Assembly: GCA_024228555.1 (NCBI GenBank)
Contig: JAAETI010000394.1
Location: 1-64,000, forward strand
Direction: 5' to 3'
DNA from: a bacterium
GTDB lineage: Bacteria; Actinomycetota; Acidimicrobiia; Spongiisociales; UBA5794
Length of the DNA: 64,000 nt
Shown in pieces: positions 1-10,135 of this stretch. Below the pieces are notes generated by a model that was not told the DNA's origin, ran no database searches, and worked only from the letters and a program-made list of their open reading frames with translations. Numbering within the stretch: the first letter of the stretch is position 1; the number at the start of each line of letters is the position of its first letter. The position numbers and the translations under genes are program-made.

Positions 1-763
1 CGCTGGTGATGCCGGCTGCCGAGAGCTTTTCGATGTCGCCCTCGAATATGGAGCTGTTGTCGTCAGTAAAGTCTGTTCCGTTGGTTGCGGTGAGGTTGAG
101 GGCTCTGACCAGCATGGCTGCCATTTCACCCCTGGTCAGGTTGCTGTTGGGGCAGTAGCGGTTATTAGCGGGTGGGTTACAGCCGTTGGTGATGCCGGCA
201 ATCGCCATTGCCTCGATATCGGCCTCAAAGACTGAGTTGTCATCGTCCCAGAACAATCCCTCACCCTCGACTCCGGGCGCCTCGTAGCTTGACGAATTGA
301 AGAACAGTTCGGCGACCCAGGTGCCGTTGCTCCCTATGTACACGCCGAGCGACACGAACATCTTGTTTGCGCTCAAGATATTGGCGCGGTGTCCTGACGA
401 GTTCATGAACATGCTGTGGATTGTGGAACAGCCAACCAGGTTGGGGCTGCCGTGGAAGGCAACGTTCTCGCCCCACGTGGAGGTACCCCCGGGAAGGATG
501 GGGTTACGCTCGCTAGAGGTCATGTGCCGCAGCGTGCCCTCGCCGGACATCTTCTGGGAAAAGGCGCGCACATCGACGTTGAGATCGTATGCCATTTCGA
601 GGGTGCCGACACCATTGGCTTGGCGGTCGGTATTGATCAGATCGAGCAGGCATTCCTCGAACTCCTCAGCGCTCAGCGCGGCAGAGGCCGGGGTAGAGGT
701 GATTGCGGATGTCGCTAGCAGCAAGACGGCCAGCGCGGCAGTTGCTTTTTGGAGAAGACGCAT
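1..763 (-). CDS. Secreted CAP-domain protein with S-layer homology units (partial)
   Basis: Reading left from ATG at 763, the frame stays open for 254 codons to the window edge, so the C-terminus is missing. A signal peptide opens it: basic MRLLQK, then a hydrophobic run ending near TPASAA at about residue 28. Residues ~35-150 form a CAP (SCP/PR-1) domain, seen as TWGENVA and SGHRANIL. From ~residue 170, two units of the type DDNSxFExDIExxxxxGIT flank a helix RGEMAAMLVRAL, the pattern of SLH repeats. CAP domains are secreted and functionally varied, and SLH units bind cell-wall polymers, so a wall-attached exported protein is inferred. The substrate is unknown. Confidence 0.85.
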   Translation of the reverse strand, partial: MRLLQKATAALAVLLLATSAITSTPASAALSAEEFEECLLDLINTDRQANGVGTLEMAYDLNVDVRAFSQKMSGEGTLRHMTSSERNPILPGGTSTWGENVAFHGSPNLVGCSTIHSMFMNSSGHRANILSANKMFVSLGVYIGSNGTWVAELFFNSSSYEAPGVEGEGLFWDDDNSVFEADIEAMAIAGITNGCNPPANNRYCPNSNLTRGEMAAMLVRALNLTATNGTDFTDDNSSIFEGDIEKLSAAGITS

Positions 764-919
764 TCTATCCAACGTTCGACGGTTAGCTGTTCACATACAG
801 CTTCGGCACCTCTGAGTGACTACTTGACTACTTAGTGTGGTCGTCCATACTACGGAAACGGGTGGCCTAGGAGACATCGAGACCACGCTTGCGGGCACTT
901 CGCCGGTAGCCTGACCCCT

Positions 920-1183
920 ATGGAGCCAAGAACGCATTGGGAGAAGGCTAAGGATTTCCACACCGTTGAGCTGGAGTTCGTTGGCAACACTGTGATCTAT
1001 AAGGACTGGTGGGATCCCGGCCATGATCCCAATCGGACCGAGATGACTGTTCCAGAGTTTCTCGATGGGCGGATGCACTACGAGATCAACAAGGAGCTCG
1101 GACCTCACATCTTGGCCGAGGCCCTGGAAACGGTCGAGCGTCTTACCTCCGGTGGTCCCGGTGTGGCCGAGCCCCCTGACTGA
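920..1183 (+). CDS. Small conserved-looking protein of unknown function
   Basis: 87 codons starting at ATG 920. I do not recognise the family. The product is acidic and soluble, with an aromatic stretch (VIYKDWWDPGHDPN) and a C-terminal amphipathic helix (LGPHILAEALETVERL). There is no signal peptide or membrane segment. No Shine-Dalgarno precedes it. A TAGCCT box lies about 7 bases before the ATG, which would fit leaderless transcription. It is divergent from the CAP/SLH gene across a 156-base gap. The coherent hydrophobic patterning supports a real gene, but function cannot be inferred. Confidence 0.6.
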   Translation: MEPRTHWEKAKDFHTVELEFVGNTVIYKDWWDPGHDPNRTEMTVPEFLDGRMHYEINKELGPHILAEALETVERLTSGGPGVAEPPD

Positions 1184-1257
1184 AGATCCGTCCTACAGCC
1201 TCGAGTGCAGCCATATGCCATCACCACACCCACCTCGGGGCATGTTTGGCGAGTCCC

Positions 1258-1713
1258 CTAGGTTCGGATCTTGACGAGCACCGCTTGACCTCGGGCAGTG
1301 ACGACACCACCGGCGCTCAGCTCTGTCGCAACCACAACCTTGCGTTCCCCGATTTCGAGTGGTGTTCCGACCAGGTGCAGGGGGGCGAGCGGTGTGGGCG
1401 CCACGTAGTCGACCTCCAGACGGGCTGTCACAAAGCGAGGTGTGGGCTCGACACCGATGCTTTGGCCACGCTCCCGCATCCAGAAGATCGCCGCCGATCC
1501 GGTTGAGTGACAGTCGATGAGGCTGGCCACGATCCCCCCGTAGGCAAACTGACCGGCGGCCTTGTGGAACGGTTCCGGCTCGTGATCGGTGACCGTCTCA
1601 TCGGCGACCAGATATGTCTTGATCTGCATCCCGTGCTTGTTGTTTCTGCCACATCCGTAGCACTCAGCGAAGTCCGGGGGGTATGTGTCCTGTACCGCAG
1701 GCTGGCTATTCAT
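1258..1713 (-). CDS. PaaI-type hotdog-fold thioesterase family protein
   Basis: 151 codons. After an N-terminal segment with CYGCGRNNKHGM comes AYGGIVASLIDCHSTGSA, which matches the hotdog motif where a Gly-Gly turn leads into the central helix with its acidic residue. The C-terminal half is the expected run of beta strands (RLEVDYVAPTPL, ERKVVVATELSAGG). Families of this kind hydrolyse acyl-CoA thioesters in the cytoplasm, usually as dimers or tetramers. The substrate cannot be read from the sequence. The CxxC-like cysteines near the N-terminus recur in some actinobacterial members. The gene is divergent from the malic enzyme gene. Confidence 0.75.
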   Translation of the reverse strand: MNSQPAVQDTYPPDFAECYGCGRNNKHGMQIKTYLVADETVTDHEPEPFHKAAGQFAYGGIVASLIDCHSTGSAAIFWMRERGQSIGVEPTPRFVTARLEVDYVAPTPLAPLHLVGTPLEIGERKVVVATELSAGGVVTARGQAVLVKIRT

Positions 1714-1824
1714 CGCACCATCATTGCAGGCAGCTTCTCGACTGTGACAAATGGCCCTAGCGCGATGTATCCCATGAGGCGCACGCTTGATGGTGGTACC
1801 GGCCCCGAATCGGAGGATTCAATC

Positions 1825-3531
1825 TTGAAGTACCGCATCGAGCGTAGCCGCAACGGTGAGTGGATCGTCGCCGACGTTTGGAAGCGCGGATCAGGTCTAC
1901 TGTCCGACCCTCTTCTCAACAAGGGGACGGCGTTCAGCAAGGAGGAGCGCGAGCTATTTGAGCTTGACGCGATGCTCCCGTACCAGCCGACGGACCGTGC
2001 GCACCAGGTGCAGCGCGCCTACGAACATCTCCAGGATCGTGGTGATAACGCACTGGAGAAGTATGTCGCGATGACCGGTCTCATGGATCGCAATGAGACG
2101 TTGTTCTATCAAGTGCTGGCGAACAACGTTGAGGAACTTCTTCCCATCGTCTACACCCCGACGGTTGGAACGGCAGCGATGGGCTACAGCCACCTGTTCC
2201 GGCGGGGCCGTGGCCTGTGGATCACGCCCGAGCACAAGGGCCGCATCTTTGAGATTCTCGGTCATGCCCGCAGCGAAGACGTCAAACTCATCGTTGTAAC
2301 TGACAACGAGCGCATTCTTGGGCTCGGCGACCAGGGTGTCGGTGGCATGGTCATCCCTATCGGCAAGCTGGCGCTGTACACGCTTGGTGCCGGAATCCAT
2401 CCCGCCTACACACTTCCGATCAGTCTCGACGTTGGCACCAACAACGAACGCCTGCTCAACGACGACCTGTATGCCGGATGGCGTCACCCCCGCTTGCGTG
2501 GTGACGAGTACTACGAGCTTGTCGACGAGTTTGTCGACGCCATCGAACGCCGATGGCCGCAGGCGGTTCTGCAGTGGGAGGACTTCAAGAAGATCAACGC
2601 CTTTACGCTGCTCGACCGCTACCAGGATCAATTGCCGAGCTTCAACGACGATATCCAGGGCACCGCAGGGGTAGTCGTGGCCGGGATCCTGGCGGCGTGC
2701 CGGGCAACGGGGACCAAACTGGCTGATCAGCGGGTGTTGCTGGTTGGCGCCGGCGCCGCAGGCGTTGGGATCGCCCGACACCTCCGTCATGAATTGGAGC
2801 AGTCCGGGGTTTCAGGCAACGACCTTTGTCGAGCGGTGTCGCTTCTCGACACCTCTGGACTCGTTGCAACCGACCGGGCCCAGCTCGATCTCCACAAGCA
2901 AGACGTGGCGTGGCCAGCGGAGCTTGCGAGCCAAAACGGTCTGTCTGGCGAGTCGCAGCTCATGGACGTCATCAAAGCGGTCCACCCCACGGTGCTCATT
3001 GGGACCACCGGGGAGGCCGGTGTGTTCTCTGAGTCGGTAGTCCGCACCGTCGCTTCATACGTGGAACGCCCCGTGGTCATGGCTCTGTCGAACCCGACCA
3101 GCAAGACCGAGGCGAAGCCGGCGGATGTTTTTGAGTGGACGGAGGGTCGCGCCCTCATGGCCACCGGTAGTCCATTCGATTCCGTTGAGTACGGAGGCAA
3201 GACCCTTCGGGTATCGCAGGGCAACAACGTTTATGTGTTCCCTGGTGTTGGGTTGGCCGCAATCATCACCGGGGCAAAGCAGGTGACCGACTCGATGTTT
3301 GCGGCTGCGGCAAATGCTCTCGCCGATCTAGTCTCGGAAGAGGATCTGGAAGCCGGTGTTCTCTATCCACCGCTTGCCGACCTGCGCACCATCAGTCGAG
3401 CTATCGCCCGTGCCGTTGCCAGGGCGGCGTGCGAAAGTGGCGTTGGCAGGCAAATGAGCGACGAGGACATCGAAGCCGCACTCGACCATGAGATTTGGGA
3501 CCTGGACTACCCGACACTCCGACCCGTATAG
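1825..3531 (+). CDS. NAD-dependent malic enzyme (oxaloacetate-decarboxylating)
   Basis: 568 residues with the chosen TTG start at 1825, which sits 8 bases after a clear CGGAGG. In-frame ATGs at 1765 and 1774 lack such a site, and longer frames would run into the opposing thioesterase gene. Family landmarks are LLPIVYTPTVGTAAM, the metal/substrate region LPSFNDDIQGTAGVV, the Rossmann loop LLVGAGAAGVGIA, and MALSNPTSKTEA. The length matches the ~565-residue bacterial NAD malic enzymes. It converts malate to pyruvate and CO2 in the cytoplasm, linking the TCA cycle to gluconeogenesis. Its stop lies 3 bases from the stop of the convergent aminotransferase gene. Confidence 0.92.
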   Translation: MKYRIERSRNGEWIVADVWKRGSGLLSDPLLNKGTAFSKEERELFELDAMLPYQPTDRAHQVQRAYEHLQDRGDNALEKYVAMTGLMDRNETLFYQVLANNVEELLPIVYTPTVGTAAMGYSHLFRRGRGLWITPEHKGRIFEILGHARSEDVKLIVVTDNERILGLGDQGVGGMVIPIGKLALYTLGAGIHPAYTLPISLDVGTNNERLLNDDLYAGWRHPRLRGDEYYELVDEFVDAIERRWPQAVLQWEDFKKINAFTLLDRYQDQLPSFNDDIQGTAGVVVAGILAACRATGTKLADQRVLLVGAGAAGVGIARHLRHELEQSGVSGNDLCRAVSLLDTSGLVATDRAQLDLHKQDVAWPAELASQNGLSGESQLMDVIKAVHPTVLIGTTGEAGVFSESVVRTVASYVERPVVMALSNPTSKTEAKPADVFEWTEGRALMATGSPFDSVEYGGKTLRVSQGNNVYVFPGVGLAAIITGAKQVTDSMFAAAANALADLVSEEDLEAGVLYPPLADLRTISRAIARAVARAACESGVGRQMSDEDIEAALDHEIWDLDYPTLRPV

Positions 3532-3534
3532 CGG

Positions 3535-4656
3535 CTATCTGCCGAGAACCTCTTTGAGGTTGGATACCAACCTCGAGACAACCGGAGCCGTTGCGTTCGT
3601 CCCCATCAATCCGATTCGCCAGGCTTTCCCTGCAAGGGGCCCAAACGCTCCGCTGATTTCGATACCTCGTTCCAGCATGGAGCCACGAATGCTGGCATCA
3701 TCGACGCCCTCTGGGATCTCGACGATATTGAGCATCGGGGCACGATGCGTCTCGGGTGTGAATAGCCCAAGCCCGATCTCGGCCAATTCAGCGACGAGGA
3801 GATCGTGAGCCTGCTGGTGTCTGGCGAAGCGAGCCTCCATGCCTTCGGTGTGGATAAGGCGCAACGCCTCACGGAATCCGTAGATGTTGGCGATCGGGGC
3901 AGTGTGGTGGAAGACCCGGGCCCGGCTGCTGTCCTCTTCGCCCCAGTACGAGAACAGTCGCCGCAGGTCGAAGTACCAGCTGGCGACTGGGACGGAGCGA
4001 TGATGAATTGCATCGATGGCCCGTGGGCCGACCGTGATCGGCCCAAGCCCTGGAGGAGCACCCAAGCACTTCTGGCTGCACGATCCAGCGGCATCGATGA
4101 GCCAGCCATCCGCATCGACGGCGACCCCACCCAACGAGGTGACAGCATCGACCATGAGCAGTGAGTCGTTTTCTCTAACGATTCTTCCGATATCGGCGAG
4201 TGGCTGGAGTGCTCCCGTGGACGTCTCGGCGTGAACCAAAGCGACGACCTTGGCAGGGCCCCGCTCGAATTCCCTGGCAATCGCCTCCGGATCGAGTACT
4301 TCACCCCAGCCGACCTCGACCGGTCGCACCACCCCTCCTGCCGCGATGGCGAGTTCGGCGAGACGCTGGCCGAAGTACCCGATACCGCCCACGATGACCT
4401 CATCGCCCGGCTCCACGAGGTTGAACATCAGGGTTTCGAGACCCCCGGTTCCAGTGGCTGATATCGGGACGGTGTGGTGGTTCGAGGTTTGATACAGGGC
4501 GCGCAGATCGGTCATCGTCTCTTCCATGACGGTCAGGAAGAACGGGTCAAGGTGACTGACGAGGGGAGCGGACATCGCGACGCTGACTGCAGGGTGCGGG
4601 TTGGACGGTCCGGGACCCAAGAGCAGGATCTCGGGAGGATCAAGTGGAGCACGCAT
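3535..4656 (-). CDS. Class V pyridoxal-phosphate aminotransferase (alanine/serine-glyoxylate type)
   Basis: 373 residues from ATG 4656, which follows GAGGTAACCGT, a good ribosome site. A longer frame to 4761 adds 35 residues that look non-coding. LLGPGPSNPHPAV at the N-terminus, ATGTGGLETLMFNL, LLMVDAVTSLGG (with the cofactor-binding Asp) and CSQKCLGAPPGLG (with the Schiff-base Lys) mark the class V fold-type I family. The closest named relatives are alanine-glyoxylate and serine-glyoxylate transaminases. Phosphoserine aminotransferase-like activity cannot be excluded. It is a cytosolic enzyme with no operon partner. Its stop abuts that of the malic enzyme gene. Confidence 0.88.
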   Translation of the reverse strand: MRAPLDPPEILLLGPGPSNPHPAVSVAMSAPLVSHLDPFFLTVMEETMTDLRALYQTSNHHTVPISATGTGGLETLMFNLVEPGDEVIVGGIGYFGQRLAELAIAAGGVVRPVEVGWGEVLDPEAIAREFERGPAKVVALVHAETSTGALQPLADIGRIVRENDSLLMVDAVTSLGGVAVDADGWLIDAAGSCSQKCLGAPPGLGPITVGPRAIDAIHHRSVPVASWYFDLRRLFSYWGEEDSSRARVFHHTAPIANIYGFREALRLIHTEGMEARFARHQQAHDLLVAELAEIGLGLFTPETHRAPMLNIVEIPEGVDDASIRGSMLERGIEISGAFGPLAGKAWRIGLMGTNATAPVVSRLVSNLKEVLGR

Positions 4657-5131
4657 ACGGTTACCTCGGGTTGCGACACTCCCAGCGTACCGCGTTGTGA
4701 GCCGGGTCAGCCTTCGGTGTTGCCTCGCGGCGAACGGACCGATGCACGGACTTCCGCCCACTCCTCGTTAACCCAACGGATCCGACCCTCGGTCAGCTGG
4801 AATCAGGGAGCCCGCCACCCGACGGAACCCAACCCGGATCGTTCGACCAACCGCGGTGTTTGCCCAGATATCACCAACGCCACACAGATCCTCGAGGCCC
4901 TCGTGGGCACCAAGGACGACATCTGCCCCGCATCCAGCAGGGCAAGTACGCCGTCGGTCAGCGGCGGCAACACCACGTCGTGCCCCTGGCAGCAGCGCAG
5001 TCGCCATCATCCAGATGGCGATCGTGCGGGGGGAAGGTGATTAGGCGTCGTTGGACTGAATCTGGCGTCGGCATGGCGGCAGACTATCTGGATTGAGCGG
5101 CGAGGTTTGGTAGGGGTCAGTCATATGTATC
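4657..5131. other. 475-base stretch with no supportable gene
   Basis: It lies between the aminotransferase start and a membrane-protein gene. Short frames exist on both strands, none with a good start and ribosome site. On the minus strand at about 4800-5040 one open frame has plausible hydrophobic patterning (e.g. DGVLALLDAGQM, ICVALVISGQ) but is broken by a stop, so a decayed gene is possible. Nothing else is evident. Confidence 0.4.
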
Positions 5132-6040
5132 GTGATTCGTAGCCGATCTACAAACAAGATGAAGAGCCCTCAACCATCACATAGCGCCAGCGCATTGGGT
5201 CGAACCATCGACTTCGAGTACCCGTCGAACGTCGTAGCCGTTTTCGGATCGCTGGCGACAGCAACCCTATTCGGCAGCTACAACATCCTTGCGTCAGCAC
5301 CGCTGCAAACGTCCTGGGGCGCAGCGGGTATGGGTGCGTTCCTCGCTTGGGCTATCGCCCGCGAGTTGGACCCAGACAACACCCGTTCGGCTGCCATCGC
5401 TATTGCAGTCTCGACAGTGGTGTCGCTGGTGGCTACTCCGTCGCTTCTGACCGCGCTGGGGATCCTGCTCGGTGTTCGACTTCTGACCGGAAGCGTCGAT
5501 GTGTCGATGGGTCGTCTTGATCCGATTCTCCTGGTGGGACTCGGAGCTCTCTTGGGTGCTGGGCGGACGACACCGGCGGCGATACCGGTGCTGCTTGCCG
5601 GGATTGTGGTGTTCGGCGACCGCTCACGGCGTTCGATTCTTGTCGCAGCGGCTGCAGCCGGGGCCGCTGTTGCAACGCTGATATTGACGCAACCGCTCGT
5701 TACGTGGCACCGTCCGGACGCTTGGACTGTTGCCTTTCTCGTAGCAACAGTTGGTGTGGCGGTCCTGATCATCCCCGCGCCCGAACCGGTGTCGCAGACC
5801 GATTTTGGTGAGCAACGATTGGTCGGGTGGAGGGTCAGTGCTGCACGCGGGGCCGGGGCTGGCACCGTTGTGATTGCATTCTTGTTGAGTGGTGAGACTG
5901 GGACGAAGGATGTCTACGCCACTGTCGGTGCCGCTCTGGTTGGGGTAGCGGTCGCCTGGTTGGTTGCGAGGCGGCACAAGTCAAACGACGAGGCACCGAT
6001 CCCCGAGCAGAACGCAGACCAGGAGTGGGAGTCGGGCTGA
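5132..6040 (+). CDS. Integral membrane protein of unknown function
   Basis: 302 residues from GTG 5132, or 293 from ATG 5159. A polar N-terminus of ~35 residues is followed by a series of hydrophobic segments (around FGSLATATLFGSYNI, AAIAIAVSTVVSLVA, ILLVGLGALLGA, LVAAAAAGAAVATLIL, VAFLVATVGVAVLII, AGTVVIAFLLSG, VGAALVGVAVAWLV). That suggests about eight helices, ending in a charged cytoplasmic tail. I recognise no transporter or enzyme motif. The gene stands alone and is convergent to the rhodanese gene. It could be a small permease or an actinobacterial membrane protein of unassigned role. Confidence 0.7.
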   Translation: MIRSRSTNKMKSPQPSHSASALGRTIDFEYPSNVVAVFGSLATATLFGSYNILASAPLQTSWGAAGMGAFLAWAIARELDPDNTRSAAIAIAVSTVVSLVATPSLLTALGILLGVRLLTGSVDVSMGRLDPILLVGLGALLGAGRTTPAAIPVLLAGIVVFGDRSRRSILVAAAAAGAAVATLILTQPLVTWHRPDAWTVAFLVATVGVAVLIIPAPEPVSQTDFGEQRLVGWRVSAARGAGAGTVVIAFLLSGETGTKDVYATVGAALVGVAVAWLVARRHKSNDEAPIPEQNADQEWESG

Positions 6041-6058
6041 GAGGCGTTTCGGTGACGG

Positions 6059-6940
<882 letters not shown>

Positions 6941-7043
6941 TGAGATCTCCTTGTGGCGGGCCGTGTCGAAAACAATCTAGACAAGCATGGACCGGAGAAA
7001 GACGGTATCGCAACTGTGGGGGATGTCGTATCGTTTGGGGTGT

Positions 7044-7481
7044 ATGACAGCCCCGGCAAAACTCCAGCAAATCGTCGACCTGTTTGGGGCCGCTTCTCGT
7101 GACGTGAAGCTGCAGGCTCTCCTCGACTACTCGCGACGGATTCCGCCGCTTCCTCCTGAACTGCAGGGTAGGCAGGAGCTGTTTGAACGGGTCGAAGAGT
7201 GCCAATCCCCGTTCTTTCTCAAGGTTGATGTCGGCGCCACCGGCGAGGTGGACATGTATTTCGATGCCCCTGCCGAAGCTCCGACCACACGCGGCTACGC
7301 CGGCATACTCGCCGAAGGGCTATCCGATTCAAGTGCAACCGAGATCTTGGAACTATCGGATGATTTCTATCTGGGCTTGGGGCTTGGCGACGTGATCTCA
7401 CCGCTGCGACTGCACGGCATGGCTGCGATTGTGTTTCGTCTCAAGCGTCAGATCAGACAGCAGCTTCAGCCTGCCGACTAG
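7044..7481 (+). CDS. sufE: SufE-family cysteine-desulfuration protein
   Basis: 145 residues from ATG 7044. Frames starting at 6987 or 7023 add poorly conserved residues. The core reads LQALLDYSRRIPPLP, then VEECQSPFFLKV, where Cys53 is the sulfur acceptor, followed by GYAGILAEG and FYLGLGLGDVISPLR, all standard for SufE. The family accepts persulfide from the desulfurase SufS and passes it to the SufBCD scaffold. No suf operon is in the window. Its stop TAG and that of the convergent FabH-like gene overlap in one CTAG (7478-7481). Confidence 0.9.
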   Translation: MTAPAKLQQIVDLFGAASRDVKLQALLDYSRRIPPLPPELQGRQELFERVEECQSPFFLKVDVGATGEVDMYFDAPAEAPTTRGYAGILAEGLSDSSATEILELSDDFYLGLGLGDVISPLRLHGMAAIVFRLKRQIRQQLQPAD

Positions 7482-8515
7482 AACTGAACTGCGGCCGCTG
7501 CCCAATGAAAGCCGGCTCCAAAGGCGGTCAACGCAACCAGGTCCCCTTCGGTGATGCGACCGGTCTCCTTTGCCTCCCAAAGCGCAAATGGGACGGTTGC
7601 CGAGCCGGTGTTGCCGTAGTCGTGCACGTTGACATACAGACGGTCCTCGGTGACACCCAGCTGGTTTCGGACCGCGTCAATGATCCGTTTGTTGGCCTGG
7701 TGGGGGATCACCAATGAGACATCGGAGACCGACCTATCCACACGCTTCAGGACATCGGTAATGGCACCAGACATACGGTGAACTGCCTCGCGAAACACGC
7801 GTCGACCGTCCATGTCGAGGCGATGGTATGCACCACTGGCCAGTGACTCCTCGTTGAATGGATGACGGGTACCACCGGTCTTCAAAGTGAGGATGTCGGT
7901 CTTCGATCCGTCGGTTCCCGCCACAACGTCCAGAATCTCCGCCTGGCCACCTTCAGGACCAAGGACTACGGCACCGGCGGCGTCGCCGAACAGGACACAG
8001 AAGGAACGGTCCTCCCAACTCATAAGTCGGGAGATGAGTTCCACTCCGACCACCAGGACCCGTTTCGGTTCCAGCATCATCCGCGCCCGCGCCACGTCGA
8101 GTGCTTGGACGAAGCCGGCGCAGCCGCTTCCTCCAAGGTCGTATGCGGGTACCTCGCGGCAGCCGAGACGGTGCTGCAGGAAGGACGCAGTGTCGGGGGT
8201 GTAGGCCTCGGGGGTATCTGTAGCGACGATGATCTCGTCGATGTCCGCTGCCTCGAGACCGGCATCGGCCAGGGCAGTTTCAGCAGCGTGTGCGGCAAGA
8301 TCGACGGTTGCCTCATCGTCGGCTGCAAAACGGCGTTCTTGGATTCCGGTCCGCGACGTGATCCACTCATCTGTCGTGTCGATGAATTCCGACCAGTCGT
8401 GGTTGCCAAATCGTACTCGTGCCGTGGAGCCGCCCGCCCGGTGACCCCCTGCAGCGGCTGCCATGACCGACGTTGTCATGGAGGGTGTGGTCAGCTTGCT
8501 CATGGCTGGGGACAT
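7478..8515 (-). CDS. 3-oxoacyl-ACP synthase III (FabH-like ketosynthase)
   Basis: About 345 residues. The start is uncertain: ATGs at 8515, 8503 and 8479 all lack a Shine-Dalgarno, and the frame opens as far as 8587. IDTTDEWITSRTGI, the active Cys in GGSGCAGF, the catalytic His in PHQANKRI and the Asn in YGNTGSATVP give the Cys-His-Asn triad of FabH. Such enzymes condense acyl-CoA with malonyl-ACP to start fatty-acid synthesis. The N-terminal 30 residues (AAAAGGHRAGGSTARVRF) are unlike the usual FabH strand. There are no fab neighbours, so a secondary or specialised KASIII role is possible. Confidence 0.85.
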   Translation of the reverse strand: MSPAMSKLTTPSMTTSVMAAAAGGHRAGGSTARVRFGNHDWSEFIDTTDEWITSRTGIQERRFAADDEATVDLAAHAAETALADAGLEAADIDEIIVATDTPEAYTPDTASFLQHRLGCREVPAYDLGGSGCAGFVQALDVARARMMLEPKRVLVVGVELISRLMSWEDRSFCVLFGDAAGAVVLGPEGGQAEILDVVAGTDGSKTDILTLKTGGTRHPFNEESLASGAYHRLDMDGRRVFREAVHRMSGAITDVLKRVDRSVSDVSLVIPHQANKRIIDAVRNQLGVTEDRLYVNVHDYGNTGSATVPFALWEAKETGRITEGDLVALTAFGAGFHWAAAAVQF

Positions 8516-8644
8516 GACATCGCAGATAGCGGTCTGGAGATCGCAGCCCAGAATCCCGGTGTGAACGCAAACGAACTGAATCCACACGATGTGCTGGATC
8601 CGCTGCCTGGGAACGCCACGCTCACTGCGATTCCGGTGCAGTTG

Positions 8645-9022
8645 TCAGCCTGAGTGGGTTTGCGGCCAGGCAGGATCGAGAAACCGTTGCACCTCGACTA
8701 GGAAGCCGTCTGGATCCCGGTAGAAGGCGTGGTAGACGTTGTAGGTCGCGTTGAGCTGCGGGTCCTTCTCGCACGGGACGCCAGTCGTCACGAGCTTGCG
8801 GTGGTAGCCGTCAACGTCGTCGGTGACGAACGTGACCAGTACGGCGTCTGTATCGCGGGGCCCTTCTCGCTCGCAGATCCCAACAAAGGCTGTGTCGGTC
8901 ACTCGCAGAATCCGGCAGTCGCCCTGGTCAAGAACGATTTCGAGGCCAAAGGCCTCCTGATAGAACCGTGTGCTGCGCTCCAGGTCTTCGACAAGGAGGA
9001 ACGTGACTTGTTGGTTGATCAT
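8645..9022 (-). CDS. VOC-superfamily (glyoxalase/dioxygenase-like) protein
   Basis: 125 residues from ATG 9022, which overlaps the stop of the upstream oxidoreductase gene as ATGA, so translation is probably coupled. It shows the paired beta-alpha-beta-beta-beta modules of vicinal-oxygen-chelate proteins: FLLVEDLERSTRFYQEAFG in the first half and FYRDPDGFLVEVQRF in the second, whose Glu is a typical metal ligand. The family includes lyases, dioxygenases and resistance proteins, so the reaction is not predictable. Coupling with a Gfo/Idh/MocA oxidoreductase suggests a shared small-molecule pathway. Confidence 0.85.
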   Translation of the reverse strand: MINQQVTFLLVEDLERSTRFYQEAFGLEIVLDQGDCRILRVTDTAFVGICEREGPRDTDAVLVTFVTDDVDGYHRKLVTTGVPCEKDPQLNATYNVYHAFYRDPDGFLVEVQRFLDPAWPQTHSG

Positions 9023-10017
9023 GCCCATCCCGATGGGCCTGTTGCCGCCAGCACCCTCTCGATGACCTTCATGTTGCCGATAATGTCGGCACCAGAATCG
9101 GGCACCTCCACTCCGTCAAGCACGGCCGCTGCAAACGCCTCGGCCTGCAGCGTGTACTGATCGACGGGGTCGAACTCGACGACCTTCGTACCGGGCTCAG
9201 TCGGCGGATTGCCCCCGGCGATGACCGACAATCGGGTCGGGCGATCGATTGGGATGTTGAACGGAATCTCGATTGAGATACGTCCCTCAGCCCCATAGAT
9301 GTCGACGCGCTGGTCGGGTTCGGCGCGGGTCGAGCAGCCGAAAGTCGCAACCATCTCTCCGAACTCGAGGATGGCCGTCGTCAACGTATCGACGCCGAGA
9401 CTCGGATCCCTCTGCACTGATGCCTTGATGGACGTCGGCTCTCCTCCGGCAAGCATGCGTGAGAGGTGAATCGAGTAGCAGCCGATATCCATCAGAGCGC
9501 CGCCGCCGTATTCGGCGATGTTGCGGATGTTGTCGACATCGTCATTGAAGTACGAGAACCAGCTGTCGATGGCTAGGACATCTCCGATACCGCCCTCGTC
9601 GACGATCTTGCGAGCGGCCACCCAACTCGGATGGAATCTATACATGAATGCTTCGCGGACCACGACCCCGGCCGCATCTGCTGCAGCGGCCATCGTTTCG
9701 GCTTCCGCTGAGCTGAGTGCAATCGGCTTCTCGCAGAGCACGTGTTTGCCATTCTCGGCAGCCGTGATCGTCCATTTGGCATGCATGTGGTTGGGGAGCG
9801 GGACATAGACGGCATCGATGTCGGGATCGTGCAGCAGTTGACCGTAGGAGCCGTAGGACTTGGCGATACCGAGATCCGCGGCGAAAGCGGAAGCCTTCTC
9901 GAGACTGCGGGAGGCAACGGCGACCACCTCGCACCGTTCTGCGGCCTGGATAGCCGGCACAACCTGGTGTCTGCCGATGTTGGCGGTGCTGAGAATTCCC
10001 CACCGAATACTGTCCAT
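9019..10017 (-). CDS. Gfo/Idh/MocA-family NAD(P)-dependent oxidoreductase
   Basis: 332 residues from ATG 10017, preceded by GGGAGGTAGCC, a strong ribosome site. The frame reaching 10371 is rejected as non-coding. The N-terminal Rossmann domain reads WGILSTANIGRHQVVPAIQ. The family signature CEKPIAL follows at about residue 95, then the C-terminal beta-sheet domain with MDIGCYSIHLSRML, containing the usual catalytic-region Asp and His. Members oxidise or reduce sugars, inositols or trans-dihydrodiols. The substrate is unknown. The stop codon overlaps the start of the VOC gene. Confidence 0.9.
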   Translation of the reverse strand: MDSIRWGILSTANIGRHQVVPAIQAAERCEVVAVASRSLEKASAFAADLGIAKSYGSYGQLLHDPDIDAVYVPLPNHMHAKWTITAAENGKHVLCEKPIALSSAEAETMAAAADAAGVVVREAFMYRFHPSWVAARKIVDEGGIGDVLAIDSWFSYFNDDVDNIRNIAEYGGGALMDIGCYSIHLSRMLAGGEPTSIKASVQRDPSLGVDTLTTAILEFGEMVATFGCSTRAEPDQRVDIYGAEGRISIEIPFNIPIDRPTRLSVIAGGNPPTEPGTKVVEFDPVDQYTLQAEAFAAAVLDGVEVPDSGADIIGNMKVIERVLAATGPSGWA

Positions 10018-10135
10018 GGCTACCTCCCAGTCGAGTGACTTCGTCGCCGATCTAGGCAGAGAGTAGTTGGCACAGGAAGGCCCGGAACGAGAATCGAGGT
10101 AGTTGGTGTTGTGCTGGCGAGCAGAGTCGGCAACC

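Noticed and set aside
1507-1824. Extended N-terminus of malic enzyme
   Set aside because: It overlaps the opposing thioesterase gene and lacks a ribosome site. TTG 1825 gives the family length.
1954-2790. 278-codon ORF antisense to malic enzyme
   Set aside because: Shadow of a strongly supported gene; no family motif.
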